Source: G963663315 sp965116335 (GTDB lineage: Bacteria; Pseudomonadota; Gammaproteobacteria; Arenicellales; Poriferihabitantaceae). Taken from it: 64,000 bases of DNA. The notes below the pieces were generated by a model, which searched no databases, was not told where the DNA came from, and was given only the letters and a program-made list of their open reading frames with translations. The translations under genes were made by a program, and so were the position numbers. Positions within the stretch are counted from its first letter, which is position 1. Each line of letters opens with the position of its first letter. The stretch lies in NCBI GenBank assembly GCA_965116335.1, contig OZ220677.1, forward strand, positions 2,170,001-2,234,000, written 5' to 3'. Shown piece after piece: positions 54,544-63,789 of the stretch.

Positions 54544-56018
54544 CAGAAACGCTCCAGTTCCGGGAAGGGTAATTCCCCCGCATGGACATGCATGGCATTG
54601 TGTTCGGCGCATCGGGCCAGAGTCGGTATGGCCTTGCCGGGATTGAGCAATCTGTCCGGGTCGAAACAGTCCCGTACACTATGGAATTGCTCCCGCTCCT
54701 GATCATTAAACTGGATGCACATTTCACCGATTTTCTCGACACCCACACCATGCTCCCCGGTAATCGTGCCGCCGACCGCAATGCACAACTGAAGAATTTC
54801 ACTGCCCAGTTGTTCAGTTTTCTCCAATTCACCGGGCTGATTGGCGTCATATAAAATCAACGGATGCAGATTGCCGTCTCCGGCATGAAACACATTAGCG
54901 ACAGGCAGCTGATACTGCTCGGAGAGGCGGTTTATCTCGGTCAACATATAGCCCAACGACCTACGCGGGATCGTGCCATCAATACAGTAATAATCCGGCG
55001 AGATACGACCGACCGCCGGAAAAGCAGCCTTACGCCCCGACCAGAACAACGCTCTCTCCCGCTCATCTTTGGCGACCCGGCTTTGTACCGCGCCGTTTTG
55101 GTTGAACAGCTTCTCAACCTGCCTGATCTGGTCATCTACCTCCGTCTCTGTACCATCCAGTTCACACAACAAAATAGCACTGGCGGACGTGGGATAACCG
55201 GCCTGGACAAAATCTTCAGCGGCGCGTATCGCCGGGTTATCCATCATCTCAATGCCCGCCGGAATGATGCCATCAGCGATGATATCGGCCACGCTGTCGC
55301 CCGCACTCTGCACCGAATCAAATACCCCCATGATCACCTTCGCGGTATCCGGCACCGGCAACAACTTCACCGTAACCTCGACCACAATCCCCAACATTCC
55401 CTCAGACCCGATCATCAGGGACAGCAGGTTAAAACCCGGCGAATCCAGGCCAGCCCCGCCGATCTGGACCAGCTCCCCCTCAATGGTCGCCACCTTCAAG
55501 GCGCTGATATTATGTAACGTCAATCCATATTTCAGGCAATGTACTCCACCTGCATTCTCCGCGACATTGCCGCCGATCGTGCATGCAATCTGGGATGAAG
55601 GGTCGGGTGCATAGTACAGCCCGTGTTTGCGAACCGCATCGGAGATAGCCAGATTCCGCATGCCCGGTTGTACTATGGCGGTGCGGTTGGCCAGATCCAG
55701 TTTCAGCATCTGGTTCATTTTCGCCAGACTTAGCACAATACCGTCCCTGTGCGGCAGGGCACCCCCCGACAAACTGGTTCCGGCGCCCCGGCTGACGATT
55801 GGAATACCGTGTTCCCGGCAGATCGCCATCGCCCCCTGAACCTGCTCAATGCAGTCAGGCAACACCACCAGCTTCGGAACCTGCCGGTAAGCACTCAACC
55901 CGTCACATTCATAAACCCGCAACCCCGCCACATCCGAAACGATGGACTGCGCCGGCAAGACCCTCTCGAAAAGCGCCCGGATTTCACTCGTGTTCATTGG
56001 ATACAGCCAAAACCCCAT
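54543..56018 (-). CDS. glcD: Glycolate oxidase catalytic FAD subunit
   Basis: 491 residues from 56018; an internal ATG at 55997 (MNTSEIRALFE) is an equally good start because neither has a clear ribosome binding site. The FAD-binding motif is IPIVSRGAGTSLSGGALPHR, followed by PSSQIACTIGGNVAENAGG and GVHCLKYGLTLHN. The C-terminal FAD-oxidase domain includes NVFHAGDGNLHPLI and GGTITGEHGVGVEK. It oxidises glycolate (or D-lactate) to the 2-oxo acid. A deleted copy of its two ends lies at 61139-61520. Confidence 0.95.
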   Translation of the reverse strand: MGFWLYPMNTSEIRALFERVLPAQSIVSDVAGLRVYECDGLSAYRQVPKLVVLPDCIEQVQGAMAICREHGIPIVSRGAGTSLSGGALPHRDGIVLSLAKMNQMLKLDLANRTAIVQPGMRNLAISDAVRKHGLYYAPDPSSQIACTIGGNVAENAGGVHCLKYGLTLHNISALKVATIEGELVQIGGAGLDSPGFNLLSLMIGSEGMLGIVVEVTVKLLPVPDTAKVIMGVFDSVQSAGDSVADIIADGIIPAGIEMMDNPAIRAAEDFVQAGYPTSASAILLCELDGTETEVDDQIRQVEKLFNQNGAVQSRVAKDERERALFWSGRKAAFPAVGRISPDYYCIDGTIPRRSLGYMLTEINRLSEQYQLPVANVFHAGDGNLHPLILYDANQPGELEKTEQLGSEILQLCIAVGGTITGEHGVGVEKIGEMCIQFNDQEREQFHSVRDCFDPDRLLNPGKAIPTLARCAEHNAMHVHAGELPFPELERF

Positions 56019-56235
56019 GGCAAAATGATATGACTAACACCAAGTGTACACCAAGCCATAGCCAGCGTGCATGTGGATGAGTCGGTTCTGAAAAACCCAA
56101 TCCAGTTGTTTAGATTATTCCCGTGGGTCAATCTACGTTTTGACCTGGGACGCGCTGGATGGGATTCGCGGCTGGCCGGGTCGGTCGATTGCTCAACCTG
56201 TCCGGGATTTTATCCAGTCCGGGATAACGGCACTA

Positions 56236-56553
56236 TCAACCGCCCGCCGTCAATGTCGTTACATCGCGCCAGATAGCGAACAAAAAGCCCAACATAACCA
56301 GCGTAAAAGCAAAGTGCAACCCGAACATCCAGCGCAACCCGGCAATTTCCCCCCGGACTCCGGCAATGTCGCCCTTTAGTGATTTCTCTAATCCGTCCAT
56401 TTCCCGCCGTAATCCGGCAATATCCGCCTTTGTCGCCAGTTCGCTGGACTGGTTCGCCATAACCTCGGCCACTGCTTCGGCCTGCTCGGTCTTGAATCCG
56501 ACCTTTTCCAGCTTCCGCATTGCGGCCAGTGTGTCAATCGCTACGGTTGTCAT
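56236..56553 (-). CDS. DUF1640-like coiled-coil membrane protein, copy 1
   Basis: 105 residues. MTTVAIDTLAAMRKLEKVGF then KTEQAEAVAEVMANQSSELA is the N-terminal conserved part. A repetitive coiled coil follows (ADIAGLRREMDGLEKSLKGD), ending in one membrane helix (FAFTLVMLGFLFAIW). The layout matches small mitochondrial-CCDC90-like DUF1640 proteins. It lies inside the duplicated segment shared with 61717-61989, whose copy has a different number of coiled-coil units. The function is unknown. Confidence 0.75.
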   Translation of the reverse strand: MTTVAIDTLAAMRKLEKVGFKTEQAEAVAEVMANQSSELATKADIAGLRREMDGLEKSLKGDIAGVRGEIAGLRWMFGLHFAFTLVMLGFLFAIWRDVTTLTAGG

Positions 56554-56793
56554 GTTTCGGTGCCTGTCTGTTCTTTCCTGGAGTTCCTATTCTGGCCGGA
56601 TTGCGCCGCCGGGTCAAGCCGGATTCCGGTTTTGTGATCATAACCGGGTATTGCCCGGCTTTATCTGGCTGTGTTTACCACCGCCCCCGCCACTCGTTAA
56701 TTTCTGGTACATATTCCGGTAAGTCGGTATCCCCTGGCTGTTCTGGACATGGTCGAAAGTAAGACATAACGCAATTCAGATGCGCGATTAATG

Positions 56794-56965
56794 TCATCGT
56801 AGGGGAGGGTCTCCGTGCCCTCCCGCTATCGTTGACGCGCGTACTCCAACATCCGCGAACAGGTGCTTAAGACCTGTCCCTACGCTATCATTTCGATCAC
56901 GCATCAACCCTTGCCATTGGTATTCCATTTGCATAGTGAAGGCCGGGAAGTTCCCCGGCCTTCCT
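56794..56965. repeat. Intergenic repeat with hairpin, copy 2
   Basis: TCATCGTAGGGGAGGGTCTC then CGTGCCCTCCCGCTATCGTTGA contains a GGGAGGG/CCCTCCC hairpin. It continues through a 130-base stretch that recurs at 62235-62390 and ends near the GGCCGGGAAG...CCCGGCC hairpin (56941-56963), which could also act as a terminator for the lipoprotein gene. Confidence 0.55.
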
Positions 56966-56984
56966 TGTCCGCCCAGGTGGGTTA

Positions 56985-58097
56985 CTACTCAACCCGGTAT
57001 CTGTATGCAAATTCCTTGTTTCTTTTCAGAAATTCCAAGTCAATATAATTGTCGTGATCGGGCTCTGTTTCCTGGTATCGAATACGCTGTTTTGTCTCGA
57101 CCTTGAAGCTGCCACCTTTCTTGTTTGTCGTTGTGGTTTGGTTTAAGTTCGTATTCGCCGATGAAAAGGTTATACCCCCGTAGGTGTAGCTTGTGCCAAT
57201 TCCTCCGTCTGTTCCGGTTGTTCGGATTTCATCGGGATTAGTGCTTGATGCTGTCCTATCTTCAATTTGTTCTACTACTGCATACCTGAATCCCAATTCC
57301 TCACCGTATACAAGAGTAGAAAGCATTATAGTTTTCTCAAGGTCTCCCCAATCTGGCGTCGGTGGTTCGCCGTAGTTCGTGCTGTCAGCTTGTGTTGCGG
57401 TTATCTGGATTTCTTTTTCTTTCGTCTGATAGATTGATATTGTTGTTTTGTGTGGCATCGGGTTACATAATTCGTTGCCCGGTCTGTAAGGATTCTCTGG
57501 CCGGTATGACGCAAGTCCGGGCGATTTCAAGGATTCGGGAATTGTTGCCCATGCTGTACTGTAGCGGTTTTTTGGAACATGATGTTCAATTCTAAATTGT
57601 GTCCACCATCTGGCATTAGTGGGCACTTGTGCCCCTGATGGGATAATCTCTTTTATTCTGGCGCATTTTTTAAGCTCTGTTCCATCAAAGATGATTTCCT
57701 GTGGTTCCGTTTCCCAGATTTGCTCTACGATCCAGCTGTGCCAATCGAACCGTCTTACGTAACCGTGAGTGCCTGGGAAAACGTCGTGTCCGCTATCCTG
57801 GTGTAATCTTACTATAATGGCTTCTTCCTTTTCCCGGTTTCTCGATATAAGAAATGTACCTCTCCATGCCAGACTGCTTATATTCTGTGCAATTTCGTAA
57901 TCTTCATTAAACTGTGCTCTCCAGCCATTGTAATCGCTAACAAATTGTTCGTTCCACCAATCTGTTTTTTTCATGTACTTTTTTAGTACCGATGCTATTC
58001 GGTCATCATCTTCATAAGCCCTTTCAACCGCTCCGCCACCACATCCGGCCAGAGCAATGGATAGTATGATCGTTGTAATGATTGATAAGATTTTCAT
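56985..58097 (-). CDS. Predicted lipoprotein of unknown function
   Basis: 370 residues. A type II signal peptide has lipobox ALAGC with the acylated Cys19 (MKILSIITTIILSIALAGCG). The mature protein is hydrophilic with several Trp-rich patches (TDWWNEQFVSDYNGW, TNARWWTQF) and a Ser/Thr/Gly-rich stretch near the C-terminus (GTDGGIGTSYTYGGITFSSA). It has no recognised domain. AT content is higher than in the neighbouring glc genes, which suggests a different origin. Confidence 0.75.
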   Translation of the reverse strand: MKILSIITTIILSIALAGCGGGAVERAYEDDDRIASVLKKYMKKTDWWNEQFVSDYNGWRAQFNEDYEIAQNISSLAWRGTFLISRNREKEEAIIVRLHQDSGHDVFPGTHGYVRRFDWHSWIVEQIWETEPQEIIFDGTELKKCARIKEIIPSGAQVPTNARWWTQFRIEHHVPKNRYSTAWATIPESLKSPGLASYRPENPYRPGNELCNPMPHKTTISIYQTKEKEIQITATQADSTNYGEPPTPDWGDLEKTIMLSTLVYGEELGFRYAVVEQIEDRTASSTNPDEIRTTGTDGGIGTSYTYGGITFSSANTNLNQTTTTNKKGGSFKVETKQRIRYQETEPDHDNYIDLEFLKRNKEFAYRYRVE

Positions 58098-58202
58098 TAT
58101 TGATTCCCGGTTATTGGTAACGGTTCAGTGTTAGAGGGTATAAAGATTTCTGTGTAAATGGCCGTGATTCATAACGTGTGCTCCAAGTGTCTCACTACCT
58201 GG

Positions 58203-59456
58203 TCATTCCGCTAACGCAAATTTGTCTTTCCACCCCTTGATATCGAGGTTCCAGTCCTCGCTGCATGGAATTTCATCGGAGTCGGAGTACTCCAATGCTT
58301 CCCGCCGTTCCCTGTGTAGACTTGCAAGGCTTACATCATCAAGTTTCTTGACAGTTTTTTCTTGCTCCTTGGTAAGCTCCACCCGGTCAAATTGCACATT
58401 GTCGAACTTGGCGCCGGTGAGATCAGCACCGGTGAAATCGACATTCGATATCGTAGTGTCTTCAAATCTAGTCTTGGTAAGATTGGCACCGGTGAAATCG
58501 ACATTCGATATCTTGATACCCTTGAACCGGGCTTTGGTAAGAACAGTGCCTTTCCCACAAGAATTCTCCAGAATCGTGCACGGTCGGTCGCCATCATCCC
58601 GTCCGCCTTCACAATCGAAACGTGCTTTCTCCAGTTTCGCATTGGTAAAGTCAACCCGATCAATTTCGGCACCTCTGATCAAGATGTCATTCATCACTGC
58701 TGATGAAAAATCAGACCGTTTCAGTCTGACACATACCTTGTTCCGTGCCGTGCAACGTAATTTAGCCTCCGGGCTGAATTGTGCATTCGTAAAATCCGAA
58801 CCCTCGATTTCTATGCCGTGCAGATGGATACCTTCCAGAAACTTCGCACCTGACACGACGGAGTCATGAATCTTGGCTTTGGATAGGTTTACAGCAGTGA
58901 AATCCGCTCCGCGCAGATCAGCATAGCTGAAGCTAGCTTCACGAAGTGATGCCCCAGTAAAATCTGCCCCCTTCAGCCGCGTACAGAGAGGAATTTTCGA
59001 GTCTCCCTCTTCCCAGTCAGAAATTTTTCCGTAAGCCTGATCATCGCAGGCAAATTCGACCTCATTCATGGCAACTCTTTGCCAATCCACATTTTCGAAT
59101 TTCGCCATGTAGAACTCTGTTCCCGTGACGTTGATGTCGGTTATGGGAAAATCCTCCCGGTACATCCACTTTAAATTATTGTGGATGAACGATGAAGTTA
59201 TCTCGGGTTTTTCTTGGGCAGCAAGATTTCCAAGTGTAGTGTTGAGTTGTAGTTGCCGCTGCCGTTGCTGAATCTGGATCTCATATATGGTGAATCCAAA
59301 TCCAATAACGACGCCCATAACTCCAATAACCGCAGCGAGGAATTGGATTGTCTTTACGGTCTTCCGGGATAGACCTAAAATAGGCTGGCATGAGTGCTCT
59401 TTTGTTTCGCGATTAACCATCTTGTGTCTCCGTAAGATTCGTATACGTTTGAGCAC
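58203..59456 (-). CDS. Membrane-anchored pentapeptide-repeat protein
   Basis: 417 residues (or 405 from the Met at codon 13). One membrane helix at about 36-58 (IQFLAAVIGVMGVVIGFGF) is followed by a short coiled region (IQIQQRQRQLQL). Pentapeptide repeats of the A(D/N)LxX type occupy about 150-390, for example LKGADFTGASLREASFSYAD, LRGADFTAVNLSKAKI and ISNVDFTGANLTKTRF. Two near-identical repeat blocks, also visible as DNA repeats near 58430-58510, suggest internal duplication. It probably folds as a beta-helix outside or beneath the inner membrane. The function is unknown. Confidence 0.82.
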   Translation of the reverse strand: MLKRIRILRRHKMVNRETKEHSCQPILGLSRKTVKTIQFLAAVIGVMGVVIGFGFTIYEIQIQQRQRQLQLNTTLGNLAAQEKPEITSSFIHNNLKWMYREDFPITDINVTGTEFYMAKFENVDWQRVAMNEVEFACDDQAYGKISDWEEGDSKIPLCTRLKGADFTGASLREASFSYADLRGADFTAVNLSKAKIHDSVVSGAKFLEGIHLHGIEIEGSDFTNAQFSPEAKLRCTARNKVCVRLKRSDFSSAVMNDILIRGAEIDRVDFTNAKLEKARFDCEGGRDDGDRPCTILENSCGKGTVLTKARFKGIKISNVDFTGANLTKTRFEDTTISNVDFTGADLTGAKFDNVQFDRVELTKEQEKTVKKLDDVSLASLHRERREALEYSDSDEIPCSEDWNLDIKGWKDKFALAE

Positions 59457-59877
59457 ACGGGCACATTTCCATGACTGGCTCAGTCAGGAAAGCAAAGCCC
59501 GGAGCACAAACAGGAAAATATGAGGTGCATCCGCCAAGGGGACGGAACAAGTTCTCAAACGAATCAGATCGCCTGATTCGCTTTAAGTCATTGAAACTAT
59601 TGAGAAATCTGGGGGGGGGGGGGGGGTGACAGCCAACACACCATTGGAGGCGTTTCTTGCCACCTGGGTGACCGTATCAGACAAATGCTGACAGAAACCG
59701 GAAATCATCCGGGTGGTTTCCTCTGGCAGGTTTTTTATCATTTTCCAGTCTGTACAAGTAGTCTATTGTATCTGTAGCGTAATGCGGATCGTTCTGTGAT
59801 TACATAGCCTATCACAGCAAAACCGCCCGGATCAAATTTTTTTATTTCGCACACTGTATTTCTATAGCCCCCAAAAA
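59457..59877. other. Non-coding interval with a G16 homopolymer
   Basis: No convincing gene is seen on either strand over 421 bases. The notable element is an uninterrupted run of 16 G at 59611-59626 (plus strand). The rest is AT-rich and probably holds the pentapeptide gene's promoter and the 3' flank of the AAA ATPase gene. Confidence 0.6.
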
Positions 59878-61035
59878 TCAGACCAGAGAATATTCCCGCA
59901 CAAAAGTCATCAGGCTGGGGATACCGGGTTCGTAATCAAACCTTTCGACTCGCCAGACATAACCGAGTTGATACAGTTGATCCAGATTATCCAGAATCCG
60001 GCTATCTGTGATCGGCTCATCCTTGTCGGATAATCCTCTTGCAATTGCTTCTTCCAGTATGCGTTCATGCAGAGTCGGTTTGCCGGGTTGAATAAAGGCA
60101 TTCGCAACACTTTCGGCTACGGATAACAATCCCATTCTCCTTATCTCATCAAACCGGGTCTGGTACATGGCATCACGCCTTCTGTTCGCTTCTGCCTCTA
60201 CTTCCCGCAGCATATCCAGAGTGACCTCGGTCTGCCCGGTCTGAGCCAGTCTGCGAGCCAGGCAATCTCCCCATATTTGCAGGAAGAAGGGATAGCAATG
60301 GGTGCGTCCTACAATTTCATCCACTACTCCGGGTGAGAAGGATATACCGGCTTGTTCTAACGGTACGGTGACCGCCTGCCCGGCTTCATCGGGTGACAAT
60401 CGTCCTAATGGGCATAATTCACTACGCCCCCAGAAAGAGGCATTGGTTTCTCCCAATGCTGCCATCAGGTTCGGCGTACCGACCAGAACCAGCAGAAACG
60501 GGGCACCCTCTCCACGTACGGTCTGGCTGGCGTTCAGCAACTCCTCGCCCATCTGTGGGTTCAGACGATGGGCTTCGTCAATAATCAAGATCAGGGGCTT
60601 GCTCTGGCATCGTTCCTGTAACAGGTCACGGATGGTCAACAGTCGCTTGGACAGGTCTATCTCCACATTGGCTTGCGCGATACCGAGATCAACTGAAAAG
60701 CCCCCGGAAGTGAGCTTGCTACGAAGGCCGGAATGATCACCGACCAGCAGATCAATCAGTTTCCCCGGATGTTCCATCTCCTTCGGAGTCGCCCACTGAA
60801 CATCCAGATTCCCTTCTTCTCTTTGGAGTGTCTCTCGTTGCAAATGGCGGAGCAGGGCGGTCTTGCCGTTGCCTCGTGGACCGTAGACGATCAGGTTTTG
60901 GCCAATCGGTTTCCGGTTTTTCAGAGACTTGATACGCCTTTGGAAATATTCCTTTTCCTCTTTGCGCCCGGCCAGATAAGGCGGTAAACTGCCATCGCCC
61001 GGTCTGAATAAGTCTTCTAAATCTATATTGCTCAT
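59878..61035 (-). CDS. AAA-family ATPase (Orc1/Cdc6- or TniB-like fold)
   Basis: 385 residues. Walker A is GPRGNGKT (52-59), Walker B LILIIDEAHRL (148-158), and sensor 1 LVLVGTPNLMA. The arginine-rich C-terminal part (RRRDAMYQTRFDEIRRMGLL) and a winged-helix-like end (ILDNLDQLYQLGYVWRVE) follow. Such stand-alone ATPases occur beside mobile or defence genes; no partner transposase or nuclease is adjacent here. Its last 22 coding bases recur at 61110-61134 next to the glcD remnant. Confidence 0.82.
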   Translation of the reverse strand: MSNIDLEDLFRPGDGSLPPYLAGRKEEKEYFQRRIKSLKNRKPIGQNLIVYGPRGNGKTALLRHLQRETLQREEGNLDVQWATPKEMEHPGKLIDLLVGDHSGLRSKLTSGGFSVDLGIAQANVEIDLSKRLLTIRDLLQERCQSKPLILIIDEAHRLNPQMGEELLNASQTVRGEGAPFLLVLVGTPNLMAALGETNASFWGRSELCPLGRLSPDEAGQAVTVPLEQAGISFSPGVVDEIVGRTHCYPFFLQIWGDCLARRLAQTGQTEVTLDMLREVEAEANRRRDAMYQTRFDEIRRMGLLSVAESVANAFIQPGKPTLHERILEEAIARGLSDKDEPITDSRILDNLDQLYQLGYVWRVERFDYEPGIPSLMTFVREYSLV

Positions 61036-61086
61036 TTTTACTCTCCCTCAGATTGCACCATCCTGCCTTAATCCATCGACATTGTC

Positions 61087-61136
61087 AAAAACGCTAAAAA
61101 TCAAAACGCTAAAAATCAGGCCAGAGAATATTCCCC
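61087..61136. repeat. Short tandem repeat and copy of AAA gene 3' end
   Basis: AAAACGCTAAAAATC occurs twice in tandem, and AAAAATCAGGCCAGAGAATA with following TTCCC duplicates the 3' end of the AAA ATPase gene (59873-59897, one mismatch). It marks the junction where the second glcD fragment begins. Confidence 0.6.
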
Positions 61137-61138
61137 GT

Positions 61139-61520
61139 CATCAGAAACGCTCCAGTTCCGGGAAGGGTAATTCCCCCGCATGGACATGAGTGGCATTGTG
61201 TTCGGCGCATCGAGCCAGAGTCGGTATAGCCTTTCCAGGATTGAACAATCGGTCAGGGTCGAAACAGTCCCGCACACTATGGAATTGCTCCCCCTCAATG
61301 GTCGCCACCTTCAAGGCGGTGATATTATGTAACGTCAATCCATATTTCAGGCAATGTAGCCCGCCTGCATTCTCCGCGACATTGCCACCGATCGTGCATG
61401 CAATCTGGGATGAAGGGTCGGGCGCGTAGTACAGCCCGTGTTTACGAACCGCATCGGAGATAGCCAGATTTCACTCGTGTTCATTGGATACAGCCAAAAC
61501 CCCATGGCAAAGTGATATGA
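61139..61520 (-). pseudogene. glcD remnant with two internal deletions
   Basis: Three blocks of glcD are fused: the C-terminal end (61141-61290), an internal FAD-domain part encoding TIGGNVAENAG and KYGLTLHN (61296-61470), and the N-terminal MGFWLYPMNTSEI stretch (61468-61513). About 1.1 kb of the gene is missing, so no enzyme can be made. The junctions fall at short shared words (GCTCC and AGATT), which suggests microhomology-mediated loss. Confidence 0.88.
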
Positions 61521-61716
61521 CTGACACCAAGTGTACACCAAGCCAGAGCCAGCGTGCATGTGGATGAGTCGGTTCTGAAAAGCCCCAATTCAGTTGTTTG
61601 GGTGGGTCAATATCCGGGTTTTCAGCCTGGGACGCGCTGGCCGGGATTCACGGCTGGCCGGGTCGGTCGATTGCTCAACCTGGCCGGGATTTTATCCAGT
61701 CCGGGATAACGGAGTA

Positions 61717-61989
61717 TCAGCCGCCCGCCCCCGCTCCGATCACATCGAACACGCGGGCCAGGATTAGCAAGGTAAGAGCAAACTGTATACCGAACATCCA
61801 GCGCAACCCGGCCACTTCCCGCCGGATTCCGGCAATTTCCCCCCGGACTCCGGCAATGTCCGCCTTTGTCGCCAGTTCGCTGGACTGGTTCGCCATAACC
61901 TCGGCCACTGCTTCGGCCTGCTCGGTCTTGAATCCGGCCTTTTCCAGCTTCCGCATTGCGGCCAGTGTGTCAATCGCTACGGTTGTCAT
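61717..61989 (-). CDS. DUF1640-like coiled-coil membrane protein, copy 2
   Basis: 90 residues. The first 44 residues are nearly the same as the copy at 56236-56553 (Val18 to Ala). The coiled coil is shorter and rearranged (ADIAGVRGEIAGIRREVAG against the GLEKSLKGDIAGVRGEIAG of copy 1). The C-terminal helix is FALTLLILARVFDVIGAGAGG, without the charged end of copy 1. It looks expressed rather than decayed, since the frame is open despite the nearby deletions. Confidence 0.72.
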   Translation of the reverse strand: MTTVAIDTLAAMRKLEKAGFKTEQAEAVAEVMANQSSELATKADIAGVRGEIAGIRREVAGLRWMFGIQFALTLLILARVFDVIGAGAGG

Positions 61990-62430
61990 GTTTCGGTGCC
62001 TGTCTATTCTTTCCTGGAGTTCCTATTCTGGCCGGATTGCGCCGCCGGGTCAACCCGGATTCCGGGTTTTGTGATCATAACCGGGAATTGCCCGGCTTTA
62101 TCTGGCTGTGTTTACCACCGCCCCCGCCACTCGTTAATCTCTGGTACACATACAGGGTTCCGCTTCGGTATCCCCTGGCTGTTCTGGACATGGTAGAAAG
62201 TAAGACAGAACGCAATTCAAATGCGCGATTAACGTCATCGTAGGGGAGGGTCTCCGTGCCCTCCCGCTATCGTCGACGCGCGTACTCCAACATCCGCGAA
62301 CAGGCACTTAAGACCTGTCCCTACAATCATTTCGATCACGCATCAACCCTTGCTGTTGGTATTCCCTTTGCATAGTAGGCCGGGAAGTAATAGTCCTGCA
62401 ATCAGGATTGAGATCGTTTTGATCCTCAGG

Positions 62431-62790
62431 CTAAAGCCGCAGATGATCCAAGTACGCCAGCATGCCAGCAAGCCGGGTATGTGCAGGCAGCCCGTCACTC
62501 ATCAGAATGATCTTGCTGACCATCTCTCCATCGAGACCGATTTCACAGCCGACGTTGCGGATGTAACCGCTGTCGTGAGCCACGACCTCATGTTCGAAAT
62601 GCTCAGCAGCCTCCTCTGACTGGCGGAGTGCGACCGCCTCACGGACGACAACCGCGCCCGCACACAGGTGAGTCCTCCGGCCACACGTGATACCAGGGCT
62701 TTTCGGCACATCCCCCTGATCAATCAGGCGTTGCTGTGCTCGGAAAACCAGACCATTCGAGAAATCATTTGTATTGTTCAAAGTATTCAT
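62431..62790 (-). CDS. Hypothetical protein, 119 residues
   Basis: Not recognised. A good ribosome binding site (AGAGG, 8 bases before the ATG) and tight spacing to the upstream gene (22 bases) support translation. The sequence is soluble, with HFEHEVVAHDSGYIRNVGCE and IILMSDGLPAHTRLAGMLAY; no catalytic motif is clear. It is the last gene of a minus-strand group. Confidence 0.55.
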   Translation of the reverse strand: MNTLNNTNDFSNGLVFRAQQRLIDQGDVPKSPGITCGRRTHLCAGAVVVREAVALRQSEEAAEHFEHEVVAHDSGYIRNVGCEIGLDGEMVSKIILMSDGLPAHTRLAGMLAYLDHLRL

Positions 62791-62812
62791 TCACTTTACC
62801 TCTTGTTTGTGT

Positions 62813-63789
62813 TCAACCAAATCTTGCGCCAATAGTCGAATCCGACTTGCCTGCGATCCCACCCAGTAGATTGAAAAGCGCGCGCTCGCCGCTAAAGCCG
62901 AATCCTACCGCAAGTACATAGAGCTCGACCACGTTGTCCACTGCCATGATTCCGACTTCCAGTATCCCGGCCTCAAAAGCCAGATACAGAAAAAGGCCAG
63001 ATGCTGCACCGATAACCGGGCGTACCGCCGAGACAAATGTTAAAAGCGGTATGCCGGTCACAACGAATGACTTGCCGGGCGCAAGTGCGCTCAGTACTGC
63101 GCCGAATGCTCCTGCAAGTGTCGTGCCGACAGCGGTACAGGCACCGCCATTCCCACCCGTGCTGTTGTACATCTGGAAATACTGGGAAAATATGATAAAC
63201 GCAAGAAACGCGGCTGTAAAAAAATCCCCAGCACCAGAAACGTCGCCGTATATCGTAGAATCTGCATGTTCTTCCAAAGATCGATAATAACGAGATCATC
63301 CAGTGATTTTCGCACCTGCATCATCTTATTGCGGAGACCGCGACTGTCTAGCCGTTCCCGGTTCTTTAGCCGTTGCCTGATATCGTCCAGAAATGCCTGC
63401 TTCCTCAGACACTCTCCTTTGATCTTCGCATTGCGTTCCAAGCGCTTCTGTAGCGCATGCCACTTGGTATCCAGTTCATCTATCGGCGTGATCAGCAGCA
63501 GGTTCTGCTGGATCAGAAAGAGCATCTCCCAAACGAACAGTTGACGTGGAAGAATACGCTTGAATGCTATTTCCGCATCGTCAAGATATCTTCCGCACCT
63601 GTTCAGTATCTCTTTCGCGCACTCGTCCGACTTAACCACCTTCTCAAGACTTTCGATCTGCCCCCGGGTGGACTCCAGCTCAAACCGAAGGTTCTGCAGG
63701 CTGGATGACCAGCGGATGTGTAATCGTGGCCGACGGGCTCCCTCCGCTGAGAGACCTTCTGCTCCGTCGTCGTTCATGTCAGTGGTCAC
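62813..63789 (-). pseudogene. Coiled-coil/membrane protein split by a homopolymer frameshift
   Basis: The frame from the GTG at 63789 encodes about 190 residues with long helices (LRFELESTRGQIESLEKVVK, LQKRLERNAKIKGECLRKQA) into ILRYTATFLVLGIF, then loses coding character. The other frame picks up at once with FFTAAFLAFIIFSQYFQMY, GGACTAVGTTLAGAFGAVLS and ASGLFLYLAFEAGI, ending at 62813. The switch falls at an A7/T7 run (63218-63224). One indel would restore a protein of about 325 residues with a cytoplasmic coiled coil and three or so membrane segments. Sequencing error, phase variation or true mutation cannot be told apart. Confidence 0.7.

Larger units (their letters stand above)
54538..56960. 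repeat. Left copy of segmental duplication (glcD ends plus DUF1640 gene)
   Basis: Blocks here recur in direct orientation at 61137-62390: 54543-54691 with 61141-61289, 55481-55655 with 61296-61470, and from 55981 onwards with 61468 onwards, through the DUF1640 gene and its upstream region. Copy 2 lacks the glcD interior. The two copies bracket the lipoprotein, pentapeptide and AAA genes. Confidence 0.85.
61137..62390. repeat. Right copy of segmental duplication
   Basis: Direct-orientation counterpart of 54538-56960, as set out for the left copy. Beyond the glcD remnant it stays collinear through the DUF1640 gene and the hairpin repeat (62235-62279), then diverges near 62390. Confidence 0.85.

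Noticed and set aside
58430..58520. Near-identical DNA repeats that might suggest a CRISPR-like array
   Set aside because: They are in-frame repeats of the pentapeptide protein, spaced by coding multiples of 15 bases. No CRISPR array is visible anywhere in the window.
61139..61520. Second functional glcD gene
   Set aside because: Two internal deletions remove most of the FAD and catalytic domains.
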